A DNA stretch of 64,000 bases. It comes from UBA10347 sp905182135. Its GTDB lineage: Bacteria > Actinomycetota > Acidimicrobiia > Acidimicrobiales > UBA10347. Position numbers and translations under genes: made by a program. The DNA is taken from contig CAWUSE010000023.1 of assembly GCA_963925805.1 (NCBI GenBank), positions 1 through 64,000 of the forward strand, read 5' to 3'. Of this stretch, positions 27,131 to 36,157 are shown piece after piece. Position 1 is the first letter of the stretch, and each line of letters opens with the position of its first letter. The notes beneath the pieces are model-generated. The model was not told the origin of the DNA. It worked only from the letters and a program-made list of their open reading frames with translations, and ran no database searches.

Positions 27131-27760
27131 CTAGGGCCCACTCCACTCAAAGTTTGCGTAGTACGCATTGAGGTCTGAGTTGTCCCACTCGAAACCGTGG
27201 TCACGAAACGTCGATCGGGTCGAGCGGGCGGTGTAAAGGCGGCGAGAAACGAAGTGCCGTAGGTTGTCGAGCCATGAGGCTTGTCCGTCCCACCCTTCGA
27301 TCGCCTCGTATTCCACATCGAGAATTCCTGGGATTTGGGCCCAACCCTTGGTGCCTTCTCGACCAATTTCCATCGACACGACCCGGTCGGGCAGACGGTG
27401 ACTGATTAACGGTCCGAAGAATCGGCCCACAGCGCCTCCACTCTGTCCGCTGAAAATTTTCTCACAGGCCTCTCGTTGTTCCGGTGTCGCTTCTTCATCT
27501 AGGTAAAGACCGAATGTCCAGTCTCCGAGGCCCATTGCCCCCGGCGTATAGATAACGACGCCAACCTTGATTCCCTGAAGCTGGACTTCGCCGTAGTGTC
27601 CATCGTGGATCTGGAAAATCATAGGGACATCACAGTGCCCTTCGGTCGGCTCGGCAAGGGCAGACCCCTGCTCATCCCGCGTACCAAGAAGGCATGGACA
27701 GAGCACTTCGCAATTGCAGCTTTCCATGTACTCGCCGCGGATGGACCAGGCCTCGATCAT
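27131..27760 (-). CDS. DUF1326 domain-containing protein
   Basis: The 209-residue protein of the DUF1326 family carries the conserved cysteine motif YMESCNCEVLCPC near its N-terminus, presumably a metal site. The body contains GVVIYTPGAMGLGDWTFGLY and the end STFRDHGFEWDNSDLN. No function is established. ATG 27760 is preceded by AAGGAG with good spacing; ATG 27775 is an alternative. It lies convergent with DUF2182, a family it frequently accompanies. Confidence 0.88.
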   Translation of the reverse strand: MIEAWSIRGEYMESCNCEVLCPCLLGTRDEQGSALAEPTEGHCDVPMIFQIHDGHYGEVQLQGIKVGVVIYTPGAMGLGDWTFGLYLDEEATPEQREACEKIFSGQSGGAVGRFFGPLISHRLPDRVVSMEIGREGTKGWAQIPGILDVEYEAIEGWDGQASWLDNLRHFVSRRLYTARSTRSTFRDHGFEWDNSDLNAYYANFEWSGP

Positions 27761-27871
27761 CGTGATCTCCTTCACGAGAGAAACAGCGGTTTCGCCTCAT
27801 CTCCCATAGTAGGCATAGCCCTCGACAAGCGCTAGTTGGGCTGAGGCAGTCCGGTTGAGGGCTCCGAGCAT

Positions 27872-27895
27872 GACGGTGAGTTAGCCGGTAGGCGG
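27872..27895 (+). repeat. Imperfect copy of the rnpB 3' end (outer)
   Basis: The 24-bp stretch starting GACGGTGAGTTAGCC differs at two positions from the 3' end of rnpB read on the plus strand (31227-31250). It is in the same orientation as the rnpB end and as the second copy at 29196. The stretch 27776-28133 holds no gene. It also contains an inverted repeat GGATCA-N7-TGATCC at 27946-27964. Confidence 0.7.
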
Positions 27896-28133
27896 TTTAG
27901 AGGTTCTACTGGTGCAAGGTCGTTGTTAATGCAACAAATATTGGGGATCAAGCGCCGTGATCCAATCGAGATCCACGGTAAGCCAGTACGAGTTCATCGA
28001 GAACCTCCGAGCGTGAGCTAAAGCTCATCTTTGTATTACTGAAGTCGGTTCTCGTTGAGACGCCGACTCCAGCCGGTTGCCGCCAGCGAGGTATAGCTTC
28101 AGTTGGACAGGATGCCCGTACCCTGACGTCTTC

Positions 28134-28469
28134 ATGGGTCTGCTGATACTCTCGCTCGGTTCGGCAACGGCCTTTCTGTTCTACGGCTACGAAACGCTGT
28201 TCGGAGATGGTCCTCGCTCGGAATACGAGCGTTACGGGACGCCGCAGCTCAGAGTCTTCGTCGGCGCTATGCAAGTGTTCGGTGCGCTGGGGGTCTTGGT
28301 TGGGCTCGCGTACGGGCCGATCGGGGCGGCGGCAACCGGAGGCTTAACGCTCATGATGCTGCTTGGACTGCTCCTTCGATACCGGATACACGACGCTCCT
28401 CGATTGATGCTGCCGGCAGCGGTACTCGCTGCAGTCAACGGAACGCTGCTTGCCCTCCACTTGCTCTGA
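28134..28469 (+). CDS. Small membrane protein, DoxX-like
   Basis: The 111-residue protein has four hydrophobic helices: GLLILSLGSATAFLFYGYE, FVGAMQVFGALGVLVGLAYG, AATGGLTLMMLLGLLLRY and LPAAVLAAVNGTLLALHLL. The arrangement fits the DoxX/DoxD-like superfamily of four-helix membrane proteins, whose roles are mostly unknown. ATG 28134 was chosen; the frame is open to 28077 but that would need a TTG start. It is convergent with the next DoxX gene. Confidence 0.75.
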   Translation: MGLLILSLGSATAFLFYGYETLFGDGPRSEYERYGTPQLRVFVGAMQVFGALGVLVGLAYGPIGAAATGGLTLMMLLGLLLRYRIHDAPRLMLPAAVLAAVNGTLLALHLL

Positions 28470-28501
28470 GGCTCGGAGCGCTATCCCTACTGGCCGCCGC
28501 C

Positions 28502-28873
28502 TCAGCGCCCGTTGAGGATCGCAGACACGGCTGCCCCTGTGAAGACCAAGATGGCAGGCATCGAGCGCTTCAGCGGATCCTTAACCTTGACATGCATTCC
28601 AATGGCGCCGAGCATCAACGCCGCGAGACCGGTGGAAGCTGGCCGAGCGATCTTGGGCACGAAGAGTCCGACCAACATTGCGCTGGCGAGGCTTACCTTT
28701 GCAGCTCCCACGGCATACATGGTTCCCTCGGAGAGCCCGTACTCCTCGAACTCCTCACGCATGTTTGTTGCGTCGCCGCCTCGGTATCCGGTGTCCTTGT
28801 CGAATCTGTTGAACCAGACGTTGAGGATCCAGAATGCCGATCCGATCTGGGCGATCTTGCCGATGATGGTCAT
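28502..28873 (-). CDS. DoxX family protein
   Basis: The 123-residue membrane protein has helices at residues 5-22, 53-72, 76-96 and 105-120. The segments GLSEGTMYAVGAAKVSLASAM and STGLAALMLGAIGMH are typical of DoxX-like proteins. DoxX members have been linked to redox or thiol homeostasis, but no such partner lies here. It lies in the gene-poor, repeat-rich stretch between the outer rnpB-end copies. Confidence 0.8.
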   Translation of the reverse strand: MTIIGKIAQIGSAFWILNVWFNRFDKDTGYRGGDATNMREEFEEYGLSEGTMYAVGAAKVSLASAMLVGLFVPKIARPASTGLAALMLGAIGMHVKVKDPLKRSMPAILVFTGAAVSAILNGR

Positions 28874-29160
28874 AAGAATCCGTTCGTTCGGGACACAGCG
28901 GGTCTGTGATCACACGGTCGCTCCCGGTTCTCCCGGGCTCGGGCAGTGTACGGTCCAAGACTGGCCCGGGTAAGAGTCGGATGGGCATCCCTTAAGCGGT
29001 TTGCGGCCGTTCTGGTTCACATGTCGAGCGCTTTTAGCAGTACTACCAGAGGTGCGGCGGCTGCAAACATTCGGGCCCCTGGTTCTAGGGAGACGCAGAC
29101 TCTGTTCTGTGCACACATTCCTGGTGTTTGGGCAAAATTCCCACCATTCCAACGAATGTG

Positions 29161-29192
29161 GCAGCGGATCAGTGTGGCAGCGGATCAGTGTG
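29161..29192. repeat. Perfect 16-bp tandem duplication
   Basis: GCAGCGGATCAGTGTG is present twice back to back and ends four bases before the rnpB-end copy. Confidence 0.95.
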
Positions 29193-29195
29193 GGT

Positions 29196-29222
29196 GACAG
29201 TGAGTTAGCCTGTAGACGAGGT
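29196..29222 (+). repeat. Imperfect copy of the rnpB 3' end (inner)
   Basis: The 27-bp stretch beginning GACAGTGAGTTAGCCTGTAG matches the plus-strand reading of the rnpB 3' end at 23 of 27 positions, same orientation. A perfect hairpin AACGTTGC-AATA-GCAACGTT follows at 29243-29262. Confidence 0.7.
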
Positions 29223-29472
29223 AGTGGCCATGTGACCCAAACAACGTTGCAATAGCAACGTTCCAGTCCTCTGAACTAGGCCCCGTCCAACCAGCGTCCA
29301 ACAACGCCAGCACTACTGGCCGTTCAACCACCCACGCCACCTGGGGCACGACATCATCCCCGGCAACCGGTGTTCGCGTTCTGAATGCTCGAAGGGCTCG
29401 TTGTCACGATGGCCCTTGTGCGAGCCGTCAGGACGCAGCGGCGAGAGGGAGAACTGAACCGCCGAGTCCCAA

Positions 29473-30204
29473 CTAGAGAGCGGTGCCCCTGTCTATTCCT
29501 AACTCGGTAGCAGTGTCCCGGTCTATCCGGGGCAACAACGGATCATCGTTACTATTCATGCCGTCTGGAAGAACGGTGTTACACCAAAAAGCGTCAGTCA
29601 GATCGACATCGCCCAGCTCGGCGCCGCTCAGATCGGCACCCCCTATGCGTGCACCCTCCAGGTTGGCGCTGCGCAGGTTGGCGCTGCGCAGGTTGGCGCC
29701 GGTCAGGTTGGCGCCGGTCAGGTAAGCGCTGCGCAGGTTGGCGCCGTTGAGTTTGGCGTCGGTCAGGTTGGCGCTGTGCAGGTTGGCGCCGGTCAGGTAA
29801 GCGCTGCGCAGGTTGGCGCCGTTGAGTTTGGCGTCGGTCAGGTTGGCGCTGCGCAGGTTGGCGCCGTTGAGTTTGGCGCTGTGCAGGTTGGCGTCGGTCA
29901 GGTTGGCGCCGTTCAGGAATGCGCCGGACAGGTTGGCGCCGGTCAGGTTGGCGCCGGTCAGGAATGCGCCGGTCAGGTCGGCGAAGTTCAGGAATGCGCC
30001 GGTCAGGTTGGCGCCGGTCAGGTTGACTTCGGACAGACGACCGCCAGTCAGGTGGGCCCCTGGCCAGTTGGCGCCGGTCAGGTCGACGCCGGTCAGGTCG
30101 ACGCCGGCCATCTCGGCAGGGTCGCGCAGGTCAGGCGCTTCCATGTGAGGACCGACAGGTGCTTTCATGCCGGAGTCGGTCAGCCGTTTTCGTCGGTTCC
30201 ACAT
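29473..30204 (-). CDS. Pentapeptide-repeat protein
   Basis: The 243-residue protein has about 36 pentapeptides of the A(D/N)LxG/S type between residues 30 and 215, for example GANLTGAFLNFADLTGAFLT. They should fold into a right-handed quadrilateral beta-helix. Known members include gyrase-protecting MfpA/Qnr proteins, but most have no known role, and nothing here points to gyrase. The DNA itself is repetitive with a 75-bp higher-order period, so the array expanded recently. It has no signal peptide and is probably cytoplasmic. The plus-strand frame through it is a mirror artefact. Confidence 0.9.
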   Translation of the reverse strand: MWNRRKRLTDSGMKAPVGPHMEAPDLRDPAEMAGVDLTGVDLTGANWPGAHLTGGRLSEVNLTGANLTGAFLNFADLTGAFLTGANLTGANLSGAFLNGANLTDANLHSAKLNGANLRSANLTDAKLNGANLRSAYLTGANLHSANLTDAKLNGANLRSAYLTGANLTGANLRSANLRSANLEGARIGGADLSGAELGDVDLTDAFWCNTVLPDGMNSNDDPLLPRIDRDTATELGIDRGTAL

Positions 30205-30579
30205 AAGTTGAACTCACCATAACCGAAGGATCGGCGAGCAGCGACCAACGTCCTCGGCTACGACTCTTGCCGCTGAGCTTCTAGGAGCCGTACCTAGATC
30301 GAGCGCGAAAGCCTCGGCTCGTAACAACGGTGCCCCCATCTCAGACACCTAGAACGAGAGCACAGATGGTGGTTCGGGGTCTAGGAATAGGGCCCCCGGA
30401 TTAGTTTCAACATGCCACTTCTGCCATTGCGTCGGCTTCAGCAACGTCGAACGGATCTAGCCCGAGATCGGCAACGGTTGTCGACTTTGAATCTTCAAAG
30501 TCCTGTCTTGGGTGTTGGCTGGTGCCGTGGCAGAGACAGGAGCAACCTTGCAAGCTGTGCAAGGTTGCACAGCTTCTGC
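30205..30579. other. Gene-free stretch with hairpins
   Basis: No gene is visible. A perfect hairpin GACTTTGA-ATCT-TCAAAGTC lies at 30483-30502, and two overlapping inverted repeats lie at 30542-30575. It separates the pentapeptide-repeat and GYD genes, both on the minus strand. Confidence 0.5.
30542..30575 (-). terminator. Overlapping alternative hairpins after the GYD gene
   Basis: On the minus strand, 4 nt after the stop codon, AAGCTGTGCAA and TTGCACAGCTT form an 11-bp palindrome with a 2-nt centre. A second pairing, GCAACCTTGCA with TGCAAGGTTGC, uses part of the same bases. The two cannot form together. There is no T-run, so termination is inferred from position. Confidence 0.5.
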
Positions 30580-30900
30580 TTATTGGCCGGGCGCCCGGTA
30601 CGTCCCGCCAGAACCAGCATCGAATTCCTCGGTTGTCATAATGACACTCGCGTTTTGCTCGACGACTGAGCCTGTTGGGCCAACTAGTTTCTTCAAATTT
30701 GCCATCACCTCGGCAGATGCGTTGTCAACAATCATCATGAAGTCCCAGTTGGCACCGGGCAACATGTACATGGCCTCTAGAGAAGCGCCGAGACTCTCGA
30801 ACATCGCCCGAACTGAGGCTTCTCTGCTGCTTGCTCCTTCTGCAGCAACTCCGCTCCATGCTTCGGGGCTGTATTTTCCATGCAGAACTATCTTGGGCAT
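30580..30900 (-). CDS. GYD domain protein
   Basis: The 106-residue ferredoxin-fold protein begins PKIVLHGKYSPEAWSGVAAE and contains SLGASLEAMYMLPGANWDFM followed by MIVD, the GYD-family core. The family is widespread in bacteria without known function. ATG 30900 is followed by a standard family start. Transcription probably ends at the hairpins just after its stop. Confidence 0.82.
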   Translation of the reverse strand: MPKIVLHGKYSPEAWSGVAAEGASSREASVRAMFESLGASLEAMYMLPGANWDFMMIVDNASAEVMANLKKLVGPTGSVVEQNASVIMTTEEFDAGSGGTYRAPGQ

Positions 30901-30961
30901 CGCTTCATCCTCTTTCGTTAATTCCTGTCTAGATTCCTACCACGTATTGGGCCATCGAGCC

Positions 30962-31153
30962 TTACCCCCCGCAGGGCTGGATGATGCCGTCGTCGTCGAT
31001 GGTTGACCATTGGGCCCGCATCTGCACCATGCGTTCTACGTTGGCTAAGCGCACGAGCCGCCCGGCTATGTGCTGACCGCACATGCGGGCGGCGATGTGT
31101 CTGGTCGTTGCTTCGATTTGATCGATGGCCTTGTGTTCGTCTGTGATTGACAT
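30962..31153 (-). CDS. Small hypothetical protein next to rnpB
   Basis: A 63-residue frame reads MSITDEHKAIDQIEATTRHI at the start and ends DDDGIIQPCGG. It has an AGGAG ribosome-binding site about 10 nt before ATG 31153. No family is recognised. It lies 74 bp beyond the rnpB 3' end on the same strand and could be part of inserted DNA. Confidence 0.5.
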   Translation of the reverse strand: MSITDEHKAIDQIEATTRHIAARMCGQHIAGRLVRLANVERMVQMRAQWSTIDDDGIIQPCGG

Positions 31154-31226
31154 TGTCTCATTGCTCCTGAATGGTGTTGGGCATGCCCTATTTGATCCAC
31201 CAAATTTGTTGGCATTGCAATGAAGT

Positions 31227-31623
<397 letters not shown>

Positions 31624-31632
31624 GTTCTAAGG

Positions 31633-33021
31633 CTAGTTGTTTGTAACGCGAAGCAGTTCGACGAAGAAGACGAATGCGTCGTCGGCATCGATGCTGCCGT
31701 CAGGAATCCCGCTTGGATAGGCAATCTCAGGTGGAAGGATTATTTGGCGAGTCTCGCCGACCTTGGTGCCGAGCAAGCCCTCTTCCAAACCAGGAAGCAG
31801 CGATCCTTCTTGCAGCGCAAGCTGGGTTGGGGCACCGTCTTGGTAGGTACTCTGCACGATCGTGCCGTCGTTGTAGAGCATGACCACGATGTGAGCGTCG
31901 ACGATACTGCCCGCTATGGCCTCGGTGCCGTCGCCTTCGACGAGCGTGCTGACCTCGAGTTCGTTTGGCGCGTCGCCATCGAACCCGATCGTGTGTGTGA
32001 GCGGTGCTTCGATGAGCGATTCCATATGAATTCGGAAGACTAGGTCGCCGTCGTTGTACGCCTGGTTCGCTGGGATCTGCAGGATGCGCTCGCCGCCGAC
32101 ACGCATGCCAGCGATGCCTTCGCGCCAACCATCGATCACCTGGCCGCGACCAACAATCAGCTCAAATAGAGTGCCTCGGCCCCACGAGCTGTCGAACTCT
32201 TCACCTTCGACGGCGTCGACCCCGACATAGTTCACAAGCACGATGTCACCGGTCTGGGCGATGCAGCCTTCGCCTTCGACCAGGTCGGTGATCTGTAGCG
32301 TGCCGAACGTTCCAAGAAGGTCATCGCTAATCGCAGGGGCAGGCTCTGGAGCGGGGCTTACTGAAATCAGGTCAACGATGAATACCAGATCGCTGTTCGC
32401 CACGATGATTTCGCTGCGGGCTTGGTCGCCGTACGCCATGCCACTCGGAATTTGAAGAACACGACGGCCACCAGCCTTCATGCCTTGGATTCCTTCGTCC
32501 CAGCCAGCGATAACCCGACCGGTGTCCAGTGCAAACGAGAACGGTGCATCGGTTGGATCCCACGAGCTATCGAACTCGGTGCCATCGGCGCCTAGGACAC
32601 CGACGTATTCCATCTCGACGGTTGCGCCGGAAACGGCTTCACGGCCGGAACCCACGATCAGGTCCGTCACGATCAGCTCGTTAACCGGCCCCAGAAAGCG
32701 ATCTTGGACCTCAGGCTTTACATCCGGTGGAAGGACGATGTCCGCGTCGGCATCAATGTCGCTGCCCCCGTCCAGCTCACCAACCGAATGGACGCACTCT
32801 CGGGCCTGGGTCGGAACGAATTCGAGTAAGTCAGGTAGATCAGCTGTTTCTTGCACAGTGTCGGACTCAGACTCGTCAGGATCTATGTCAGTGCGCGCTT
32901 CGGCGGATGCTGATGGGGCGCTGCTGGCGGACGCTGTGTCGGCGGTGCTCGCTGCATCGTCGCTGCCGCTGCACGAGGCGGCGAACAAAGCAAAGAGCAC
33001 GACAAGGATGAGTTTCTTCAC
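31633..33021 (-). CDS. Lipoprotein with three FKBP-type peptidyl-prolyl isomerase domains
   Basis: The 462-residue protein starts with a lipoprotein signal (LVVLFALFAASC). A serine/alanine/aspartate-rich linker follows. Domain 1 (about residues 105-225): VEMEYVGVLGADGTEFDSSW, GRVIAGWDEGIQGMKAGGRR. Domain 2 (235-330): NYVGVDAVEGEEFDSSWGRG, VIDGWREGIAGMRVGGER. Domain 3 (335-460) is diverged, with EGSLLPGLEEGLLGTKVGET. FKBP domains catalyse proline isomerisation of secreted proteins. The third repeat lacks several active-site aromatics and may be structural. GTG 33021 is the start because the frame above it has only a TTG. rnpB follows 10 nt after its stop. Confidence 0.85.
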   Translation of the reverse strand: MKKLILVVLFALFAASCSGSDDAASTADTASASSAPSASAEARTDIDPDESESDTVQETADLPDLLEFVPTQARECVHSVGELDGGSDIDADADIVLPPDVKPEVQDRFLGPVNELIVTDLIVGSGREAVSGATVEMEYVGVLGADGTEFDSSWDPTDAPFSFALDTGRVIAGWDEGIQGMKAGGRRVLQIPSGMAYGDQARSEIIVANSDLVFIVDLISVSPAPEPAPAISDDLLGTFGTLQITDLVEGEGCIAQTGDIVLVNYVGVDAVEGEEFDSSWGRGTLFELIVGRGQVIDGWREGIAGMRVGGERILQIPANQAYNDGDLVFRIHMESLIEAPLTHTIGFDGDAPNELEVSTLVEGDGTEAIAGSIVDAHIVVMLYNDGTIVQSTYQDGAPTQLALQEGSLLPGLEEGLLGTKVGETRQIILPPEIAYPSGIPDGSIDADDAFVFFVELLRVTNN

Positions 33022-33120
33022 CTCGAGAGGGTAGTGGCGTCTAGTAGCTGGGCATCGGCACCCCAACTTACGTCACACCGTAAACTGTCTGAACAGTAGC
33101 GAGATCGGTCGGAGGTGGAT

Positions 33121-35124
33121 GTGACAGCAAGAGAGGAAGAGGCCGAAAGCCTCGTCGATGGTCTGTCTCGCTACTTCGATGATCAGTTCGCCGAGCTCGA
33201 GCGCGAGTACAGCCAGGCACGGCAAGATATGGCTCAGTTCAGCCCTAAATCTGTCAAGACAACCCCGGTACCCATTAGGCCTAGCGATGCGATGACCAGC
33301 ACTGTCGATGATCAAGACGCCGACCTTGAGCGAGAGCTTAAACACGCACCGCAAGATATGGCTCAGTCCGGGCTCGAACGGTTTGACACAAGCAATAACG
33401 CGCTTGAAGCCCGCAATGAACGTTTTGAGCTGTTGCGTCAGGTGGCGACGTTGCAAACCGACGTATCTCGCCAGTCCGATGAACTCGACGAACGCGATCG
33501 CCTGCTCAACGAACTCGGCGACAAGATCGTTGGCTTCGAAATGGAGATCGCTCAGCACCACAGCGTGTCTGCAGCGTTGCACACCGCTCGCCAACAAACC
33601 CTCGACCAACACAGCGAACGGTCCCGCCTAGCAGCGTTGCTCGATACCAGCATGGCCGAGCACCAAGAACTGGTCGCTGTCACCAACCGGTTACAGAACG
33701 ACCGTGATCATCTTCAGGAACTGCTGACCAAGGCTACTTCGCACTTCAAAGAGGTCGAGGCTCAACTAGTGCAGGGGGATGACAAGGTCCGTCGTCTTGA
33801 AGCAGCACGCGACCCTGCGGCTCATGAACACGATCTCCGGGCGAACGAGTTGATCGAGGCTCGCTCTGAGATGAGCAAGCTGTCCAACCGCATCGGCGAG
33901 ATGGTTAGGGCCGTCGCCGACGCCGATCAGCGTGCCGAAAAGTCCGAAGCCTTGGCCGAGCGCCGATCGAACGAGGCGCGCTACTTGAACCGGTGCATCG
34001 GGGCATTGAACGACAAGCTCGACGCTGCTGGAGCATTCGAAACCGACGCAACGAGCTTGCGGCGTGATCTGACGCTGGCTGAGCGTCATGTTGCCGACCT
34101 CGAACGCGACTTGGCTACCCAACAGTCCGAGGCAGCAGCAGCGAGCGTTGCAGCAGAAACTAGGGCCAAACACATATCCGATTTCGAAGAAAGCATCGCT
34201 CATAACGAACAACTCCAGCAGGCACGCGACGATGAGCGGAAGGCGCTATCTGCACGTCTACAAGGAACCACAGTCGAACGGCAGATGGATCCCGAACAGC
34301 GTCCAGCGGTAGCGTCGTTAGCAGAACGGGCACGCGAACTTAGCGCCCGCCGATCCAACGAAGCTGCACAGGTTGTTGAGGCCGGCGAACAAGCCTCTGC
34401 ATCTGCTCGGGTAGACGCGGACCTTGGCGACAAGTCAGAGAACGAACCAGCGTCACTGCCAGAAGCCAAGCGAACCGCTGAGCAGCCAGTAACAGAGCTC
34501 CCGGCACTTGCCACTGTCGCCATCCCGGCCTTCGAATTTAATGGCAGCGACTCTGAACCCGGTGCATCCGAAGCGGGCGTAGCAGCGGTGCCCCCTGAAC
34601 CCACCGATGATATTTCGTTTATCAGCTTGGACCATCGAGAAGAAACGGCCTCGGCACATGCGGTACCGAGTATCGGTTTCGACATGCTGGCAACCCGCAA
34701 ACGCACGGTCCTACCATTGGCTCTTGAACCAAACACCCCTGAAGCTGTGGCGTATCTGCTGATGCAGCCTGGTGTGACCGTAATCGTCGATGCTCGCGGC
34801 ACGTGTGGCCGCACTGGAATCCAACCGAGTGAGCTGTTCGCTCGGATCGCACTAGTACGCGACCATTTTGACGTGCCTGTCGAGGTCGTAGTCACGCCTG
34901 CCTCGACGCCTGTCGGGGGAGCGCCAGACCTGCCTGCAATTGGTGTGCATTATGTGAGCGGCGCTGACACGGTCGCAGATCGTATCCGTGCCCTTTGTAT
35001 GGGTCTTCCCGCCGACCAACCGCTGGTCGTCATCGCCGGTACCGACCAAGTCTGGCGTGCTGCAAGTGGCCAAGACGCCAATGTCGTGGAACCTGCCGTG
35101 ATCCTCAACCTGGTAGTTGGATAA
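33121..35124 (+). CDS. Coiled-coil protein with degenerate YacP-like NYN domain
   Basis: The 667-residue protein has a long coiled coil from about residue 15 to 430, with heptad-rich stretches such as SDELDERDRLLNELGDKIVG, and two near-duplicate N-terminal segments (DDQFAELEREYSQARQDMAQ and DDQDADLERELKHAPQDMAQ). The last 140 residues resemble a NYN/YacP RNase fold, with VTVIVDARGTCGRTG and ADTVADRIRALCMG. The usual D-x-x-N catalytic pair is D-A-R-G here and the second acidic motif reads AGTDQVW, so the domain may bind RNA without cutting it (inference). GTG 33121 has GGAGG 5 nt before it. Its stop lies next to queG. Confidence 0.75.
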   Translation: MTAREEEAESLVDGLSRYFDDQFAELEREYSQARQDMAQFSPKSVKTTPVPIRPSDAMTSTVDDQDADLERELKHAPQDMAQSGLERFDTSNNALEARNERFELLRQVATLQTDVSRQSDELDERDRLLNELGDKIVGFEMEIAQHHSVSAALHTARQQTLDQHSERSRLAALLDTSMAEHQELVAVTNRLQNDRDHLQELLTKATSHFKEVEAQLVQGDDKVRRLEAARDPAAHEHDLRANELIEARSEMSKLSNRIGEMVRAVADADQRAEKSEALAERRSNEARYLNRCIGALNDKLDAAGAFETDATSLRRDLTLAERHVADLERDLATQQSEAAAASVAAETRAKHISDFEESIAHNEQLQQARDDERKALSARLQGTTVERQMDPEQRPAVASLAERARELSARRSNEAAQVVEAGEQASASARVDADLGDKSENEPASLPEAKRTAEQPVTELPALATVAIPAFEFNGSDSEPGASEAGVAAVPPEPTDDISFISLDHREETASAHAVPSIGFDMLATRKRTVLPLALEPNTPEAVAYLLMQPGVTVIVDARGTCGRTGIQPSELFARIALVRDHFDVPVEVVVTPASTPVGGAPDLPAIGVHYVSGADTVADRIRALCMGLPADQPLVVIAGTDQVWRAASGQDANVVEPAVILNLVVG

Positions 35125-35128
35125 GCCC

Positions 35129-36157
35129 GTGCCAACTGCAGCAGAACTGCGTGATATCGGGCTGGCCGCTGGCTTGACTGCGGTCGGGTTCACGCACGCT
35201 GAGCCATTCGCCGAAACACGCGTCACCTTGGAAACACGCAAGGCAGCGGGCCTTCATGGCGGTATGCAGTTCACGTATCGCAATCCCGAACGATCGACAA
35301 CGCCGACACGAATCCTTGAGTCGGCCCAGTCGCTGATTGTTGGTGCGTGGCCCTACCGTGCACCTAGCGACGGAGCCTCTTCAGACGCAGACGAACGGCC
35401 TCAGGTCGAGATCGCTGCCTACGCATGGCGTGACCATTACTCCTCGCTCAAGACAGCGCTCGGCGAGATCGCTACTGCATTGCAGAACGAGGGCTACACC
35501 GCACGTGTGGTCGCCGATGACAACGCATTAGTTGACCGATCCGCCGCAGTACGAGCCGGAATTGGTTGGGCTGGCAAGAACAGCAATGTGCTTGTGCCGG
35601 GCCATGGGAGTTGGTTCGTGCTGGGTGCCGTCGTCACCGATGCGCGGCTCGACCTCGACCAGCCCATCGAGCCAGCATGCGGAAGCTGTCGACGTTGCCT
35701 CGACGGTTGCCCGACCGGTGCCATCATCGCCGAGGGAGTGGTCGATGCTCGGCGATGCTTGGCGTGGCTGTTGCAGGCTGGCGGCGACTTTCCTATCGAG
35801 TTTCGCGAAGCGCTCGGTACCCGCATCTATGGGTGCGACGACTGCCAGATTGTGTGCCCCCCGAGCGGGGGGACCGATGTCGATCTGGTCGGGGACGAAG
35901 TCACCTCGCTCGATCTTCTTGAGCTGCTGACCATGGACGACCAGTCGCTGCTTGCGGCTGTGGGCCGCTGGTATGTCCCGAAACGAGACCTTCGCTACGT
36001 ACGCCGCAATGCGTTGGTCGCGTTAGGCAACACTGAAGTGCAGGGCGAGCTTCGGGCCGAAGCAATGGATGTTCTTGCGTCCTACATCGGCAGCGACGAC
36101 ATGCTTAGCGAACACGCCCGGTGGGCCGCCGATCAGCTCGCTTCAAGCACGCGCTGA
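35129..36157 (+). CDS. queG: Epoxyqueuosine reductase
   Basis: The 342-residue protein is the cobalamin-dependent iron-sulfur enzyme that reduces epoxyqueuosine to queuosine in tRNA, the last step of the pathway. It shows the two ferredoxin-type clusters CGSCRRCLDGCPTGAI and GCDDCQIVCPPS, preceded by the conserved RAGIGWAGKNSNVLVPGHGS region. The C-terminal end matches the family HEAT-like part in shortened form. GTG 35129 gives the usual N-terminus; TTG 35117 would overlap the upstream gene. It ends in a TGATG overlap with the mannosyltransferase gene. No other que genes are in the window. Confidence 0.9.
   Translation: MPTAAELRDIGLAAGLTAVGFTHAEPFAETRVTLETRKAAGLHGGMQFTYRNPERSTTPTRILESAQSLIVGAWPYRAPSDGASSDADERPQVEIAAYAWRDHYSSLKTALGEIATALQNEGYTARVVADDNALVDRSAAVRAGIGWAGKNSNVLVPGHGSWFVLGAVVTDARLDLDQPIEPACGSCRRCLDGCPTGAIIAEGVVDARRCLAWLLQAGGDFPIEFREALGTRIYGCDDCQIVCPPSGGTDVDLVGDEVTSLDLLELLTMDDQSLLAAVGRWYVPKRDLRYVRRNALVALGNTEVQGELRAEAMDVLASYIGSDDMLSEHARWAADQLASSTR

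Larger units (their letters stand above)
28874..29472. other. 600-bp gene-free stretch with repeats
   Basis: No coding gene can be supported on either strand. It contains a 16-bp tandem duplication (29161-29192), an rnpB-end copy (29196-29222) and an 8-4-8 hairpin (29243-29262), all within about 100 bp. This looks like debris of an element junction. Confidence 0.55.

Noticed and set aside
28008..28274. HTH/recombinase-like short frame on the minus strand near 27950-28040 (SEVLDELVLAYRGS)
   Set aside because: Recalls recombinase C-terminal helices but is too short to support a mobile-element gene.
29776..30222. Plus-strand repetitive protein (about 148 residues)
   Set aside because: It is the mirror translation of the pentapeptide-repeat gene; the minus strand has the real start, fold and length.
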